From the NCBI RefSeq assembly GCF_019933235.1, contig NZ_CP082945.1, positions 5,307,501 through 5,371,500 of the forward strand: a stretch of 64,000 nucleotides of DNA. The letters are read 5' to 3'. The DNA comes from Streptomyces angustmyceticus (GTDB lineage Bacteria; Actinomycetota; Actinomycetes; Streptomycetales; Streptomycetaceae). Positions 48,906-57,795 of this stretch are shown one piece after another (position 1 is the first letter of the stretch; each line of letters begins with the position of its first letter). The notes under the pieces were generated by a model. The model ran no database searches. It saw nothing but the letters and a program-made list of their open reading frames with translations, and was not told the origin of the DNA. Made by a program: the position numbers and the translations under genes.

Positions 48906-50282
48906 TCAGGCCGGTGCGGCCTGCCCCGCGGGGGCGGGGAACGGCACCAGTGCCACCGTGACGTTGTCGTGCCCGCCGCCGTCGAGGGCGTGGGTGACCA
49001 GGGTGCGGGCGCTGTCGAGGGGGTGGGCGGGCGCGTCGTGCGGCAGCACCGCGGCCATCTGCTCCGCGGACTCCGCGTAGTTCCACAGCCCGTCGGTGCA
49101 CACCACCACGACACCGGGACCGTCCGGCTTGAACGTGGCGGTGTGCGGCTCGACCTCGTAGGCGTCCGCGCCGAGCCAGCCGGTGATGGCGTGCGCCCGC
49201 TCGTCGGCGTTCGCCTCGGCCTCCGACATCAGGTTGTTGGCGACCATCTGGGCGGCCCAGGAGTCGTCCTCGGTGAGCCGGGCGGGCGGCGCCGTGCGGT
49301 CGTCGGGGATCCAGTAGACGCGGCTGTCGCCGACCCAGCCGACGGTCAGCAGTCCGCCGCCGACCACCGCGCCGACGAAGGTGCAGGCGGGGGCGTTCTG
49401 CCGGTGGTGCTCGTCATGGGCGGCGGCGGGGTCGGCGGCCAGCGCGTCGACCGCGGAGGAGGCCGCGAGGATCGCCTCGTGCATGGCCTGCTGGGGGTGG
49501 GTGCCGTGCGGCAGCGACGCCTGGAGTGCCTCGCCGGCGGCCTCGGACGCCGCCGCCGACGCCTCGTCGGGGCGGGTCGCCGAGGAGACGCCGTCGCAGA
49601 CCACCGCGACCACGGCGGGGCTGCCGTCCGGGAGGGTGGCGGAGCGCAGCGCGAAGAAGTCCTCGTTGCGGTGGTGCCGGTGGCCGAGGTCGCTGACCGC
49701 CGCGACACCCGCCAACGCGCGCTCCATGTGGTCGCGTTCGCGGGGCCGGGCGTGGCCGCAGCGCTCGCAGTAGCCGTCCGGCCCCACCGCGCCGGACCGG
49801 CAGACGGCGCACAGGGCGGTGCCGTGGGCGGGGGTGCCGGCGGGCGCGTCGGCTGCCGGAGCGGGCGCGGCCTCCTCCGTGGCCGGGGCGCCGGACCCGG
49901 CGGCTGCCGCGTCGGCCGCCGCCGCGTCGGCCACCGCCTCGTACCCGGCGACGCGCGGGTCGGCGGGCGGTGGTGCGGCGGCCGTGGCCGGGCCGGGCAC
50001 CGCGGGCGCATGGCCGGGCGGCGGCGGGACATGGCCGGACGGCGCGGCCGGGTCGCCGTACGGGAGGCGGGCCTGCGGGTCCGGCGGCGGCGGGCCGGGC
50101 GGCCCGGGGGGCGACGGCGGCAGCGGCGGCGGGGGCGGTACGGCGCCGGGCGCGGGCGGGGCGCCGTACGCCGGCGGCGCGGCGGGCGCCAGGAGCTCGG
50201 CGCCGCACCGCCCGCAGAAGTTGTCTCCCGCGTTCAGCGGTTCGTCACAGCCCGGACACCGGGACGGCCCAGTCACACCCAT
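48906..50282 (-). CDS. PP2C-type Ser/Thr phosphatase with zinc ribbons
   Basis: This 458-aa protein starts with a zinc ribbon (CPGCDEPLNAGDNFCGRCG). It has a Pro/Ala-rich linker, a second ribbon (CAVCRSGAVGPDGYCERCG, about 170) and then a PP2C domain from about 195. Metal-binding residues are in RNEDFFAL, VVAVVCDGVSS, VCTDGLWNY and GGHDNVTVAL. It should reverse phosphorylation by the PknG-like kinase encoded directly upstream; only 1 nt separates that gene's stop from this ATG. A GTG six bases further in is an alternative start. Confidence 0.9.
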   Translation of the reverse strand: MGVTGPSRCPGCDEPLNAGDNFCGRCGAELLAPAAPPAYGAPPAPGAVPPPPPLPPSPPGPPGPPPPDPQARLPYGDPAAPSGHVPPPPGHAPAVPGPATAAAPPPADPRVAGYEAVADAAAADAAAAGSGAPATEEAAPAPAADAPAGTPAHGTALCAVCRSGAVGPDGYCERCGHARPRERDHMERALAGVAAVSDLGHRHHRNEDFFALRSATLPDGSPAVVAVVCDGVSSATRPDEASAAASEAAGEALQASLPHGTHPQQAMHEAILAASSAVDALAADPAAAHDEHHRQNAPACTFVGAVVGGGLLTVGWVGDSRVYWIPDDRTAPPARLTEDDSWAAQMVANNLMSEAEANADERAHAITGWLGADAYEVEPHTATFKPDGPGVVVVCTDGLWNYAESAEQMAAVLPHDAPAHPLDSARTLVTHALDGGGHDNVTVALVPFPAPAGQAAPA

Positions 50283-50283
50283 G

Positions 50284-52875
50284 TCACACCCACGTCCTGG
50301 GGCGGAAGCGGTTGGCCCGTTCCACCAGTTCGATCCTTTTCTCACCACGCTGCGCCAGCCGTGCCAGCAGGCGGTACGACCCCTCCAGGCCGAACCGCAG
50401 ACCACGCTCGTCCAGCGGGCTGCCGAGCAACGAGCCCCGCTCGTCCACGGCCGCCGCGCCGTCCGGCCCGGCACCGTGGCTACCGGAGAGTACCCAGTCC
50501 AGGGCGCTGCCCAGTACTTCGGTGGTGAGTTGTTCCCTTCGTTCGGCGTCCAGACCGAAGTCCGCGAGCGCCTCGACCTGTTCGGCGGCCGCGTGCAGAT
50601 CCACCAGCAGCGGATCGCGGGGCGGCCGGTCCCGCAGCCGGGCGCGGACCGCCGCGATCCGCGCCGCTATGTAGTGGATGGACGACTCCGGGACGGACTC
50701 CAGCGCCTCGACCGCGCCCGCGCGCTCGCCCGCCGTCAGCCGCACCCGCGCCAGCCCGAACGCCGCGCTGACATAGCTGCGGTCGGTCGCCCACACCAGG
50801 CGGTAGTACTCCACCGCGTTGTCCAACTGCCCCAGCAGCTCCGCGCAGATCCCCAGCGCCAGCTTCGGCGCCGGCTCACCGGGGAACGCGTCGTACACCG
50901 CGTCGAACGCCATCGCGGCGCTCTCGCGGTCGCCGCCCCACAGCGCCACCACGCCGCGGTGCCACACCACCCGCCAGTCCGCGCCCCAGGCGTCGGGCTC
51001 GTCGCCGCCCCGGCGGGCGGAGGCCCACTCCTCGGCGGGCGCCGCGGCGATCTCCGCCAGCACCCGCCGCGCCGCCGCGCCGTCGCCCGTCTCCAGATGG
51101 GCGCGCAGCGCGCGCAGCCGGACCTCCAGGGAGTCGACGGGCGCCGAGCGCAGGGCACCCAGCAGGTCGGCGGGCGGGGCGGCCAGCAGCCCGGCCAGCA
51201 GCTCGGCGTGCGGATCGCCCGGGTCGACCCGCGGCACCGGCAGGGCCAGGGCGGCGCCGGCGACGTCCAGCGGGAGCAGCGCGGGGCCGCCGGGGGCCGG
51301 CTCCGCCCGGCGCGCCGGCCCGGCGCCCCGCGCGCCCAGCCGCGAACTGTCGCCCTCCGCGGGGGCCGTCAGCTCCGTGTCGACCACCCGCAGTTCGGGC
51401 CCGAACAGCGGGGACAGCGCGGGCCGCGGCTCGCCCGACTGGAGCGCCACCACCTCCCGCAGCACGCCCGTCAGCTGCTCGGCCATCTCCTCCGCCGAGG
51501 CGAACCTGCGCCCCCGGTCCGGGTCCGTGGCGCGCACCAGCAGCCGGTAGAACGACTCGTAGGTGCGGAACACCTCGATGTGGTCGGGGTCGGGCAGGGA
51601 GTCCGCGAAGACGTTGGTGTAGCCCTGGAAGTCGAAGGTGAGGACCGCGAGGGTGCGCGCGACGGTGTAGAGGTCGGAGGCGACGGACGGGCCCAGCGCG
51701 GCGACCTCCGGCGCCTGGTAGCCGATCGTGCCGTAGATCGGGCTCTCGTGGTCGTCCATCCTGCGCACCGCGCCCATGTCGATCAGCTTGAGCCGGTCGT
51801 GCTGCTGGATGGCGTTGTCGACCTTGAAGTCGCAGTAGAGGTAGCCGCGGCGGTGGAGGTGGCCGAGCGCCTCCAGCGCCTCGATGCCGTACGCGCAGGC
51901 CTGTTCGACCGGCAGCGGATCGCGCCTGCCCCGGGGCGTGCGCCGGTCGTTGGCGAGTTCCTTGAGCGACTTGCCGCCGACGTACTCCATGACGATGTAG
52001 CCGTCGAGGCTGCCCGTCGCCCGGTCGAGGTGCTCCACGAAGTTGTAGATCCGCACGATGTTGGCGTGCTCGATCTCGGCGAGGAAGCGCCGCTCGGACA
52101 TCGCCACCGCCAGCGCCTCCTCGTCGCCGGTGTCCAGCAGCCCCTTGAGCACCACCCACCGGTCGGAGACCGCGTGGTCCGTCGCGAGGTAGATCCAGCC
52201 GAGCCCGCCGTGCGCCAGACAGCCCACGACCTCGTACTGGCCGTGCACCATGTCGCCGGGCCGCAGCTTGGGCACGAAGCTGTACGGGTGGCCGCACTTG
52301 GCGCAGAACCCTTCCGTGCGGCCCGGCTCCTCGCCGCGCGCCCGGCCCACCGGAGCCCGGCAGTCCGCGCGGCTGCAGAACCGCTTGCGCTCCGGGACCT
52401 CCGGGTCCGCCAGCACCGCCGTCCGCGGATCGGGCCGCGGCACCTCCGGCACCGTCACCAGCCCCGCGCCCAGGCGCCCCCGCGCCGCCGCGGACGACGA
52501 GCCGCTGCCCGCCCCGCGCAGCGACACCGCCGCCTCGCCGGACGTGCCCTGCGACAGCCGTCCGGGCACCGAGCGGCGCGACGCCGAGGGGCGCGCGGTC
52601 GGCGTGCCGGCGCCGGAACCGGGGGCGGGCGAGGGCACCGTCAGCAGCGCGCCCGCCGCCTCGCGGTCCGCCGCGGCACCGGCGAATGCCCGGTCCGTCG
52701 CCTCGTCGGCGAGCGCCCGGCCGGTCAGCCCGGTGGGCGGCGACGACACCAGGCCGTCCGGCGAGACCACCGGCGCCAGCCCGCACAGGTCGCAGTACAG
52801 CTCACCGCCGCCGACATCCTCGTAGCTGCCCGCGCACTCCCGCCGCTGGCAGCGCTCGTCGGCCCGCTCCGTCAC
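50284..52875 (-). CDS. pknG: PknG-like Ser/Thr protein kinase
   Basis: This 863-aa soluble kinase has PknG architecture: N-terminal Cys-rich ribbons (CQRREC...CDLCG and CSRADC...CAKCG), a kinase domain (about 210-470) and a TPR-rich C-terminal domain (about 540-850). The glycine loop reads HGGLGWIYLA and the ATP-binding Lys is in VVLKGLL (about 242). The catalytic loop is YCDFKVDNA and the metal loop IDMGAVRR. PknG lacks the usual HRD Arg, as here; the Pro after Lys in the mycobacterial loop is Val. Mycobacterial PknG controls glutamate metabolism through GarA. The GTG start overlaps the upstream stop (GTGA). Confidence 0.93.
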   Translation of the reverse strand: MTERADERCQRRECAGSYEDVGGGELYCDLCGLAPVVSPDGLVSSPPTGLTGRALADEATDRAFAGAAADREAAGALLTVPSPAPGSGAGTPTARPSASRRSVPGRLSQGTSGEAAVSLRGAGSGSSSAAARGRLGAGLVTVPEVPRPDPRTAVLADPEVPERKRFCSRADCRAPVGRARGEEPGRTEGFCAKCGHPYSFVPKLRPGDMVHGQYEVVGCLAHGGLGWIYLATDHAVSDRWVVLKGLLDTGDEEALAVAMSERRFLAEIEHANIVRIYNFVEHLDRATGSLDGYIVMEYVGGKSLKELANDRRTPRGRRDPLPVEQACAYGIEALEALGHLHRRGYLYCDFKVDNAIQQHDRLKLIDMGAVRRMDDHESPIYGTIGYQAPEVAALGPSVASDLYTVARTLAVLTFDFQGYTNVFADSLPDPDHIEVFRTYESFYRLLVRATDPDRGRRFASAEEMAEQLTGVLREVVALQSGEPRPALSPLFGPELRVVDTELTAPAEGDSSRLGARGAGPARRAEPAPGGPALLPLDVAGAALALPVPRVDPGDPHAELLAGLLAAPPADLLGALRSAPVDSLEVRLRALRAHLETGDGAAARRVLAEIAAAPAEEWASARRGGDEPDAWGADWRVVWHRGVVALWGGDRESAAMAFDAVYDAFPGEPAPKLALGICAELLGQLDNAVEYYRLVWATDRSYVSAAFGLARVRLTAGERAGAVEALESVPESSIHYIAARIAAVRARLRDRPPRDPLLVDLHAAAEQVEALADFGLDAERREQLTTEVLGSALDWVLSGSHGAGPDGAAAVDERGSLLGSPLDERGLRFGLEGSYRLLARLAQRGEKRIELVERANRFRPRTWV

Positions 52876-54194
52876 GAATCCCCCCTGCCCTCCCGCTGCA
52901 CCGCCAACGCCTCCGCCGCCGCCTGCTGATAGCGCCACACCGCCTGCTCGGCCGCGCGCAGATCGCACGGCGCACTCCACAGCATCCGCCGCCCGACGTC
53001 GTACCGCTCGGTCAGCAGCGGATCCTCCGCCAAACCGTGACGTGCGAGCTTCGCGCGGTACGCGTCGAGGCGGCCGCGCAGCTCGGCCCGCACCGCCAGC
53101 GGCGCCGTCACCGCGGTCAACGACTCGCGGGCCCGCAGGAGTTCGTCCTCGGCCCGCTCCTCCAGGCTCTCCAGCAGCGGCGACAGCCGGTGCCACTGCG
53201 CCCGCCTGCGGTAGTCGGCGGCCGCCGCCAGCTGTTCGTGCAGCGCCGTCGACGGGCCGCTGACCGCCGGCACCTCCGACGCGGCGATCTTCGCCAGCAC
53301 CTCGCCGCGGGCCTGCCGCGCCTCGGTCAGCGTGCGGTCCGCCCGCGACAGCACGTCCCGCAGCTGCATCAGCCGCCGCTCCGCGTCCTGCCGGACGTCG
53401 AGGACCGCCGCCACCTCCCGCCGGATGTCCTCCAGCGCACGGGCCGCGCGGTCGTAGCGCCCGGTGTCCGGACGGCCCCCGCCCGGCGCCGAACTCCCCG
53501 TCGACGACGACACCCAGTACGCCAGCGGATCCGCGATCACCTCGGCCCGCAGCCGCACCAGTTCGTCCGTGATCCGCTCCAGGTCGTCGCCCGCCGGGTG
53601 CTCACCGGGGCGCACGCCCACCGAGTGCGCCAGCGAACGCGTCCGCTGCAGCTCGGCGGAGAGCAGGTCTATCCGGGCGGGCAGCGTCGACCAGACCGCG
53701 TCGGCGGCGACGATGACGTCCAGCGACCGGGCGTACAGCCCGTTCATCCGCTCGACGAGCCCCTCCAGGCTGAACCGTTCGCCCGACGGCGCCGGAGACC
53801 CGGGGGCGTCGATGCCGGCCGCGGCCGCCTCCGGCACCGTCACCCCGTCGCCGTGCAGCAGTTCGGTCAGCTCCGCCAGGTCCTCCGGCGACGGCCGGCG
53901 CCGCCGCGCCCGCAGCTCACGCGCGCTCTCCAGCGCCGCCGTGTACGCGTCGAACAGCGTCCACAGGACCGTGATGGACCGCTCCGCCTCGGCCCAGCGC
54001 TCCTTGGTGCGCCCGGTCACGCCGGCGCCCTCCAGCAGCCGGCGCCCCGCGTGGTCCTGCAACGCGAGCAGTGATGTCTCGATCGCCTCGTACTCGGCAC
54101 CGAGCCGCGCCAGGGCGCGGTCCACCTCCTCCCGGTCCAGCACCGGGGCATCGGGCCGCCCCGCAGGGCCGGGGAAGGATCCAGGGACCCCCAT
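52872..54194 (-). CDS. Coiled-coil protein of the pknG operon
   Basis: This 440-aa soluble protein is almost all alpha-helical and rich in Glu, Arg, Ala and Leu, with several heptad-like stretches (RYDRAARALEDIRREVAAVLDVRQDAERRLMQLRD-type, about 245-330). No enzymatic motif, signal peptide or membrane segment was found. It lies between the GlnH-like and PknG-like genes and overlaps the latter by 4 nt, so it is tightly co-expressed. It may be a scaffold linking the membrane sensor to the kinase; this is inferred from position only. Confidence 0.85.
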   Translation of the reverse strand: MGVPGSFPGPAGRPDAPVLDREEVDRALARLGAEYEAIETSLLALQDHAGRRLLEGAGVTGRTKERWAEAERSITVLWTLFDAYTAALESARELRARRRRPSPEDLAELTELLHGDGVTVPEAAAAGIDAPGSPAPSGERFSLEGLVERMNGLYARSLDVIVAADAVWSTLPARIDLLSAELQRTRSLAHSVGVRPGEHPAGDDLERITDELVRLRAEVIADPLAYWVSSSTGSSAPGGGRPDTGRYDRAARALEDIRREVAAVLDVRQDAERRLMQLRDVLSRADRTLTEARQARGEVLAKIAASEVPAVSGPSTALHEQLAAAADYRRRAQWHRLSPLLESLEERAEDELLRARESLTAVTAPLAVRAELRGRLDAYRAKLARHGLAEDPLLTERYDVGRRMLWSAPCDLRAAEQAVWRYQQAAAEALAVQREGRGDS

Positions 54195-54341
54195 CGATCA
54201 CCTTTCCACTTCGTGTACGGTGCACGGCGTTCGGCGCGGCCGGGCGGCCGCTGCTCGCTGCTCCTCCCACGTCCTGTTCCATAGTGACGGCATCGGGGCC
54301 TCCCGGGGCGTTCGGCGGGGGTGGTCCGCTCCTTGGAGCGA

Positions 54342-55367
54342 TCAGTCGCTGTACTGCGGCGAAGGCGGCCCCGATATGCCCGGCAGGTCGGCCCGCAGCC
54401 AGGTGCGGTAGGCCCGCATCCAGGGGCTCTTGGCGCCGCCGCCGCGGTAGTCGTCCAGGACCTTGTTCACCCGCCGCACCAGATCCGTGTCGTCCTTGTT
54501 CATCGCCACGCCATAGGACTCGTCCGTGAAGGGCTTGCCCTTGAGCTCCACTGCCGGATCCTGTGCCGCCTGCGCCGCCGCCAGCGCGCTGTCCGTGACC
54601 ACCGCGTCCGCCCGGCCCAGCTGCAGCCGCACCAGACAGTCGAGTTGATTGGGCACCGTCAGCACCTTCGCGCCGTGCGGCCGCGCCCTCAGCGCGGTCT
54701 CGCCGGTCGAACCCGCCGCCGTGCACACGCGTTTGCCGCGCAGCGAATCGTCGTACGCCGTGACCGCCGAGGAGACCGGGGCCAGCACCTGCTGGCCCGC
54801 CTGGAAGTACGAGGTCGAGAACGCCACCTGCTGCTTGCGCACGCAGTTGACCGTCATCGTCCGCACCACCATGTCGACCGAGCGCTTCCGCAGCGCCGGG
54901 ATCCGCTGGTTGGTGGGCACCGCCTTGAAGACCACGGGCGGACGCGGCCCGAGGATGTCCTCGGCTATCGCCCGCGCCAGGTCGATGTCGAAGCCCTCCA
55001 GCTCGCCGGTGGCCGGATCGCGGTACCCCCACCGGTAGGTGTTCTGGTCCACCCCGACGACCAGCTGGCCCCTCTCCTTGATCCGCTTCACCGCCGCGCC
55101 GTCCTCCGAGGAGGGGCGCAGGCTCTCCGCGGCGGTGCGCGCCGTGCACGGCGCGGAAGCCGGCGCGGCCTGCGCCGCTCCCGGGACGTACGCCCGGTGC
55201 GTCGCCGCCGGAGGGGGGACCCGGCCGGGACCGGGCGCGTCCCGCGCGGCGTCGCCGCCCAGCGCCGGCACCAGGACGGCGGCGGCCGCGGCCATCACCC
55301 CCATCCCGGAGGCGACCGGTGCCAGCACGGCCCGCAGATTCACCAGGCCACGCGCGCGCACCCGCAT
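54342..55367 (-). CDS. glnH: GlnH-like amino-acid-binding protein
   Basis: This 341-aa protein has an N-terminal hydrophobic signal or anchor (about 10-36) and a family 3 solute-binding domain from about 95: VKRIKERGQLVVGVDQNTYRWGYRDP, LEGFDIDLARAIAEDILG, the ligand Arg around MVVRTMTVN and DAVVTDSALAAAQ. No lipobox Cys is visible. In mycobacteria GlnH binds Asp/Glu and signals through GlnX to PknG; no ABC permease is encoded here either, which favours sensing over transport. The ATG follows GGGAGAGGG and lies 20 bp after the membrane-sensor gene. Confidence 0.87.
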   Translation of the reverse strand: MRVRARGLVNLRAVLAPVASGMGVMAAAAAVLVPALGGDAARDAPGPGRVPPPAATHRAYVPGAAQAAPASAPCTARTAAESLRPSSEDGAAVKRIKERGQLVVGVDQNTYRWGYRDPATGELEGFDIDLARAIAEDILGPRPPVVFKAVPTNQRIPALRKRSVDMVVRTMTVNCVRKQQVAFSTSYFQAGQQVLAPVSSAVTAYDDSLRGKRVCTAAGSTGETALRARPHGAKVLTVPNQLDCLVRLQLGRADAVVTDSALAAAQAAQDPAVELKGKPFTDESYGVAMNKDDTDLVRRVNKVLDDYRGGGAKSPWMRAYRTWLRADLPGISGPPSPQYSD

Positions 55368-55387
55368 CCCTCTCCCACCGGACCCCG

Positions 55388-56761
55388 TCACCGGTACTCC
55401 GCCAGCCTGCGGCCGATCCCCAGCACCGCGCCCACCGCTCCCGCCGCCGCCAGCACCGCGGCTCCCACCGCGAGGCCGCCCAGCGCCGCCCGCCCGGCGT
55501 CCGCCGCCGACCGGAACTCCGCCTGCTCGTGCACCAGCGCCCGCTGCAGCCCGGCGGCCACCCGGTCGAAGGACTCGCCGGTGGACCCCTCGGGGCCGAT
55601 CACCTTGGCCAGCGCCCACTCGTAGTCGCCCTTGTCGTCCGCCGCCCGCGCCGCGCCGTGCCGCTCCTGCCACTGCCGCACCCCGGTCAGCGCCTCGCGC
55701 ACCGGACGCCGCCCGGCCTCGTCGTCCGCCAGCGCCAGTGCCGCGCCCAGCCTGCTCCCCGGCCCCGCATCGCCGTGCTCGCCCCCGCCCGCCAGATCCG
55801 CCATCCCGGACCGGAAACCGGCCTCGTAGAAATCCTGCCCGCTCCCGGTCAGCACCGCACCGCGCGCCACCAGCGTGAGGTTCTCGTCCCCGCGCGCCCG
55901 CAGCGCGTCGATCCGCGCCTCGTTGAGCACCCGCAGCGACCGGGCACCGTGCTCGTACGAACCCGTCAGGCCCGTACGCGCCACCGTATGCCCCGCCACC
56001 AGCCACACCAACACCACGGCGGACGCGGCCGTCGCCGCCACCAGGCCGCGGTTGAACACCCGATTGGTGCGCCGGTAGTGCCGCCGCTGCGCCCACCCCA
56101 GCGCGCCGATCGCCACCACCCCCGCCCCCGTCGCGAGCCACGGCCGGGACCCGGCCGCGCGGTAGTCCGCCGTCAGCCGGTCCGTCTCCGCGTCGTACAA
56201 CGCGCGTGCGGCGGGGAGGAGTTCCGTCCGCATCTGCTCGTTGGCGTACCGCAGGTACGCGCCGCCCAGCGGCAGCCCCTGCCGGTTGTTGGCCCGCGCC
56301 GTCTCCACCAGGCCCGTGTAGCGGGGCAGCCCGCTGTTGAGCCGGGCGATCTGCGCGCGTGCCGCGGGCGAACCACCGCTGTTGGCGGCCGCCTTGACCA
56401 GCAGCGCGGATGCGGTGGAGAGGTCGGCGGCATAGCGGTCGCGGATCGCCCCGTTCTCCTTGCGGCCGGCCAGGAAGCCGGCCGCGGCCGTCGTGTCGGC
56501 GTCCGCCAGCGAGCGGTAGATGCTCGCCGCGTCCGCGGTCAGCGGCTGGCTGTGCTCCACGACGTCGTCGGCGGCCGCCGCCCGGTTCGTGACCTGCCAG
56601 GCCGTCACCGCCCCGAACACCACCACCAGCAGGGCCAGTACGGCGCCGATCACCCGCAGACGGCCCGGCTCCGTGCGCGCCGCGGCCCGCAGTTCGTCCA
56701 GCCCCTCGGCCCAGGCCGTCCTGCGCCCCGTGGCCGGCGGTGAGGCGCTGCTGATCGACAC
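55388..56761 (-). CDS. glnX: GlnX-like membrane sensor protein
   Basis: This 457-aa protein has an N-terminal membrane helix (about 37-58), an external helical domain (about 60-205), two central helices (about 207-225 and 242-262), a second external domain and a C-terminal helix (about 428-450). This four-helix layout with two extracytoplasmic helical domains fits GlnX, which in mycobacteria couples GlnH to PknG. The GTG at 56761 has GGGGGAGG just upstream. It is the first gene of the seven-gene operon and is divergent from the FadR-type regulator. Confidence 0.82.
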   Translation of the reverse strand: MSISSASPPATGRRTAWAEGLDELRAAARTEPGRLRVIGAVLALLVVVFGAVTAWQVTNRAAAADDVVEHSQPLTADAASIYRSLADADTTAAAGFLAGRKENGAIRDRYAADLSTASALLVKAAANSGGSPAARAQIARLNSGLPRYTGLVETARANNRQGLPLGGAYLRYANEQMRTELLPAARALYDAETDRLTADYRAAGSRPWLATGAGVVAIGALGWAQRRHYRRTNRVFNRGLVAATAASAVVLVWLVAGHTVARTGLTGSYEHGARSLRVLNEARIDALRARGDENLTLVARGAVLTGSGQDFYEAGFRSGMADLAGGGEHGDAGPGSRLGAALALADDEAGRRPVREALTGVRQWQERHGAARAADDKGDYEWALAKVIGPEGSTGESFDRVAAGLQRALVHEQAEFRSAADAGRAALGGLAVGAAVLAAAGAVGAVLGIGRRLAEYR

Positions 56762-57062
56762 GGAACCTCCCCCTGGGCGCTGACTTCGGTACCGGCCCCC
56801 GTGCCCGGCGCAGGGAGCGCTCACACGGAGGACTGGTGCATGGGCAGCAGTATGTCCGCAGCCGCCGGGGCACACACCGCGATTGCCCCGATCTTGTTCG
56901 GATCGCGATCCGGCGGGCCTGTCCCGCCACCGGGGCGGACGCTCCCCAGGGCCGGGGCTCGCGGGGCCGCCGCCACCGGGGCCCGCACTACAGTGGGCGG
57001 CAAGTCGTCAGACATCAGGTGAGACCGGATACCGGACACCGCGCCGGAGGGGGAGTGAGCTC
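56762..57062. other. Divergent promoter region of the signalling operon
   Basis: This 301-bp spacer lies between glnX and the FadR-type gene and must hold both promoters. A frame runs through it in phase with the FadR gene but lacks a start with a ribosome site. I saw no clear FadR dyad. Confidence 0.5.
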
Positions 57063-57755
57063 GTGCAGTCGGTCCGCAAGGGCAGGGTGTCGCTCGTGGA
57101 GACCGCGACCGACGAGATCCGCGCCCAGATCGTGAACGGCACCTGGCCGGTGGGCAGCCGCATCCCGCCCGAGAGCGCGCTCTCCGACACCCTCGGCGTC
57201 AGCCGCGCCTCGGTCCGCGAGGCCGTCCGCTCCCTGGTGCACTCCGGCCTCCTGGAGCCCCGGCAGGGCGACGGCACCTTCGTGATCTCCGACGACGACA
57301 GCGCGGTCGCCCTGCGCCGCCGCCTCGAACGCGCCGAGCTCAGCCATGTCACCCAGGTCCGCCAGGGCCTCGACGTGGTCGCCGCCCGCCAGGCCGCCAA
57401 GCACCGCACCGACGCCCAGCTCGCCGGGATCGAGGCCGCGCTGACCCGCCGCAGGGCGGCCCTCGCCGCGCAGGACGACGAGGCGTTCACCGCCGCCGAC
57501 GCGGAGTTCCACGTCCTGGTCGCCGAGGCGAGCGACAACCCCGTCCTCGCCGACATCTACCGCTCCCTGAGCGCGGCCCTGCGCGAGGAACTCCGGCGCG
57601 CCGCCTGCCTGGACACCGCCACCGCCGCTCCCGACGACCCGCACTCCCGCCTCACCGACGCCATCCGCGCCCGCGACCCGCAGGCCGCCGTGGACGCCGC
57701 GGTCCTCCTCCTCGCCGGGCACGTACGGGACCTGGCGCTTCCCGGGGAGGACTGA
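57063..57755 (+). CDS. FadR/GntR family regulator
   Basis: This 230-aa protein has a winged HTH of the GntR type (VETATDEIRAQIVNGTWPVGSRIPPESALSDTLGVSRASVREAVRSL, residues 10-60, ending QGDGTFV) and an all-helical FCD ligand domain with the ligand residues Asp, His and His (ADAEFHVLVAEAS and a later AGHV). The GTG at 57063 follows a GGAGGGGGAG site. It is divergent from glnX and convergent with the sugar kinase gene. FadR regulators sense organic acids or amino acids; which one is unknown. Confidence 0.9.
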   Translation: MQSVRKGRVSLVETATDEIRAQIVNGTWPVGSRIPPESALSDTLGVSRASVREAVRSLVHSGLLEPRQGDGTFVISDDDSAVALRRRLERAELSHVTQVRQGLDVVAARQAAKHRTDAQLAGIEAALTRRRAALAAQDDEAFTAADAEFHVLVAEASDNPVLADIYRSLSAALREELRRAACLDTATAAPDDPHSRLTDAIRARDPQAAVDAAVLLLAGHVRDLALPGED

Positions 57756-57795
57756 GGCAGGACCGGGCAGAGGGGCCCTTCCCGAAGGCGACCTG

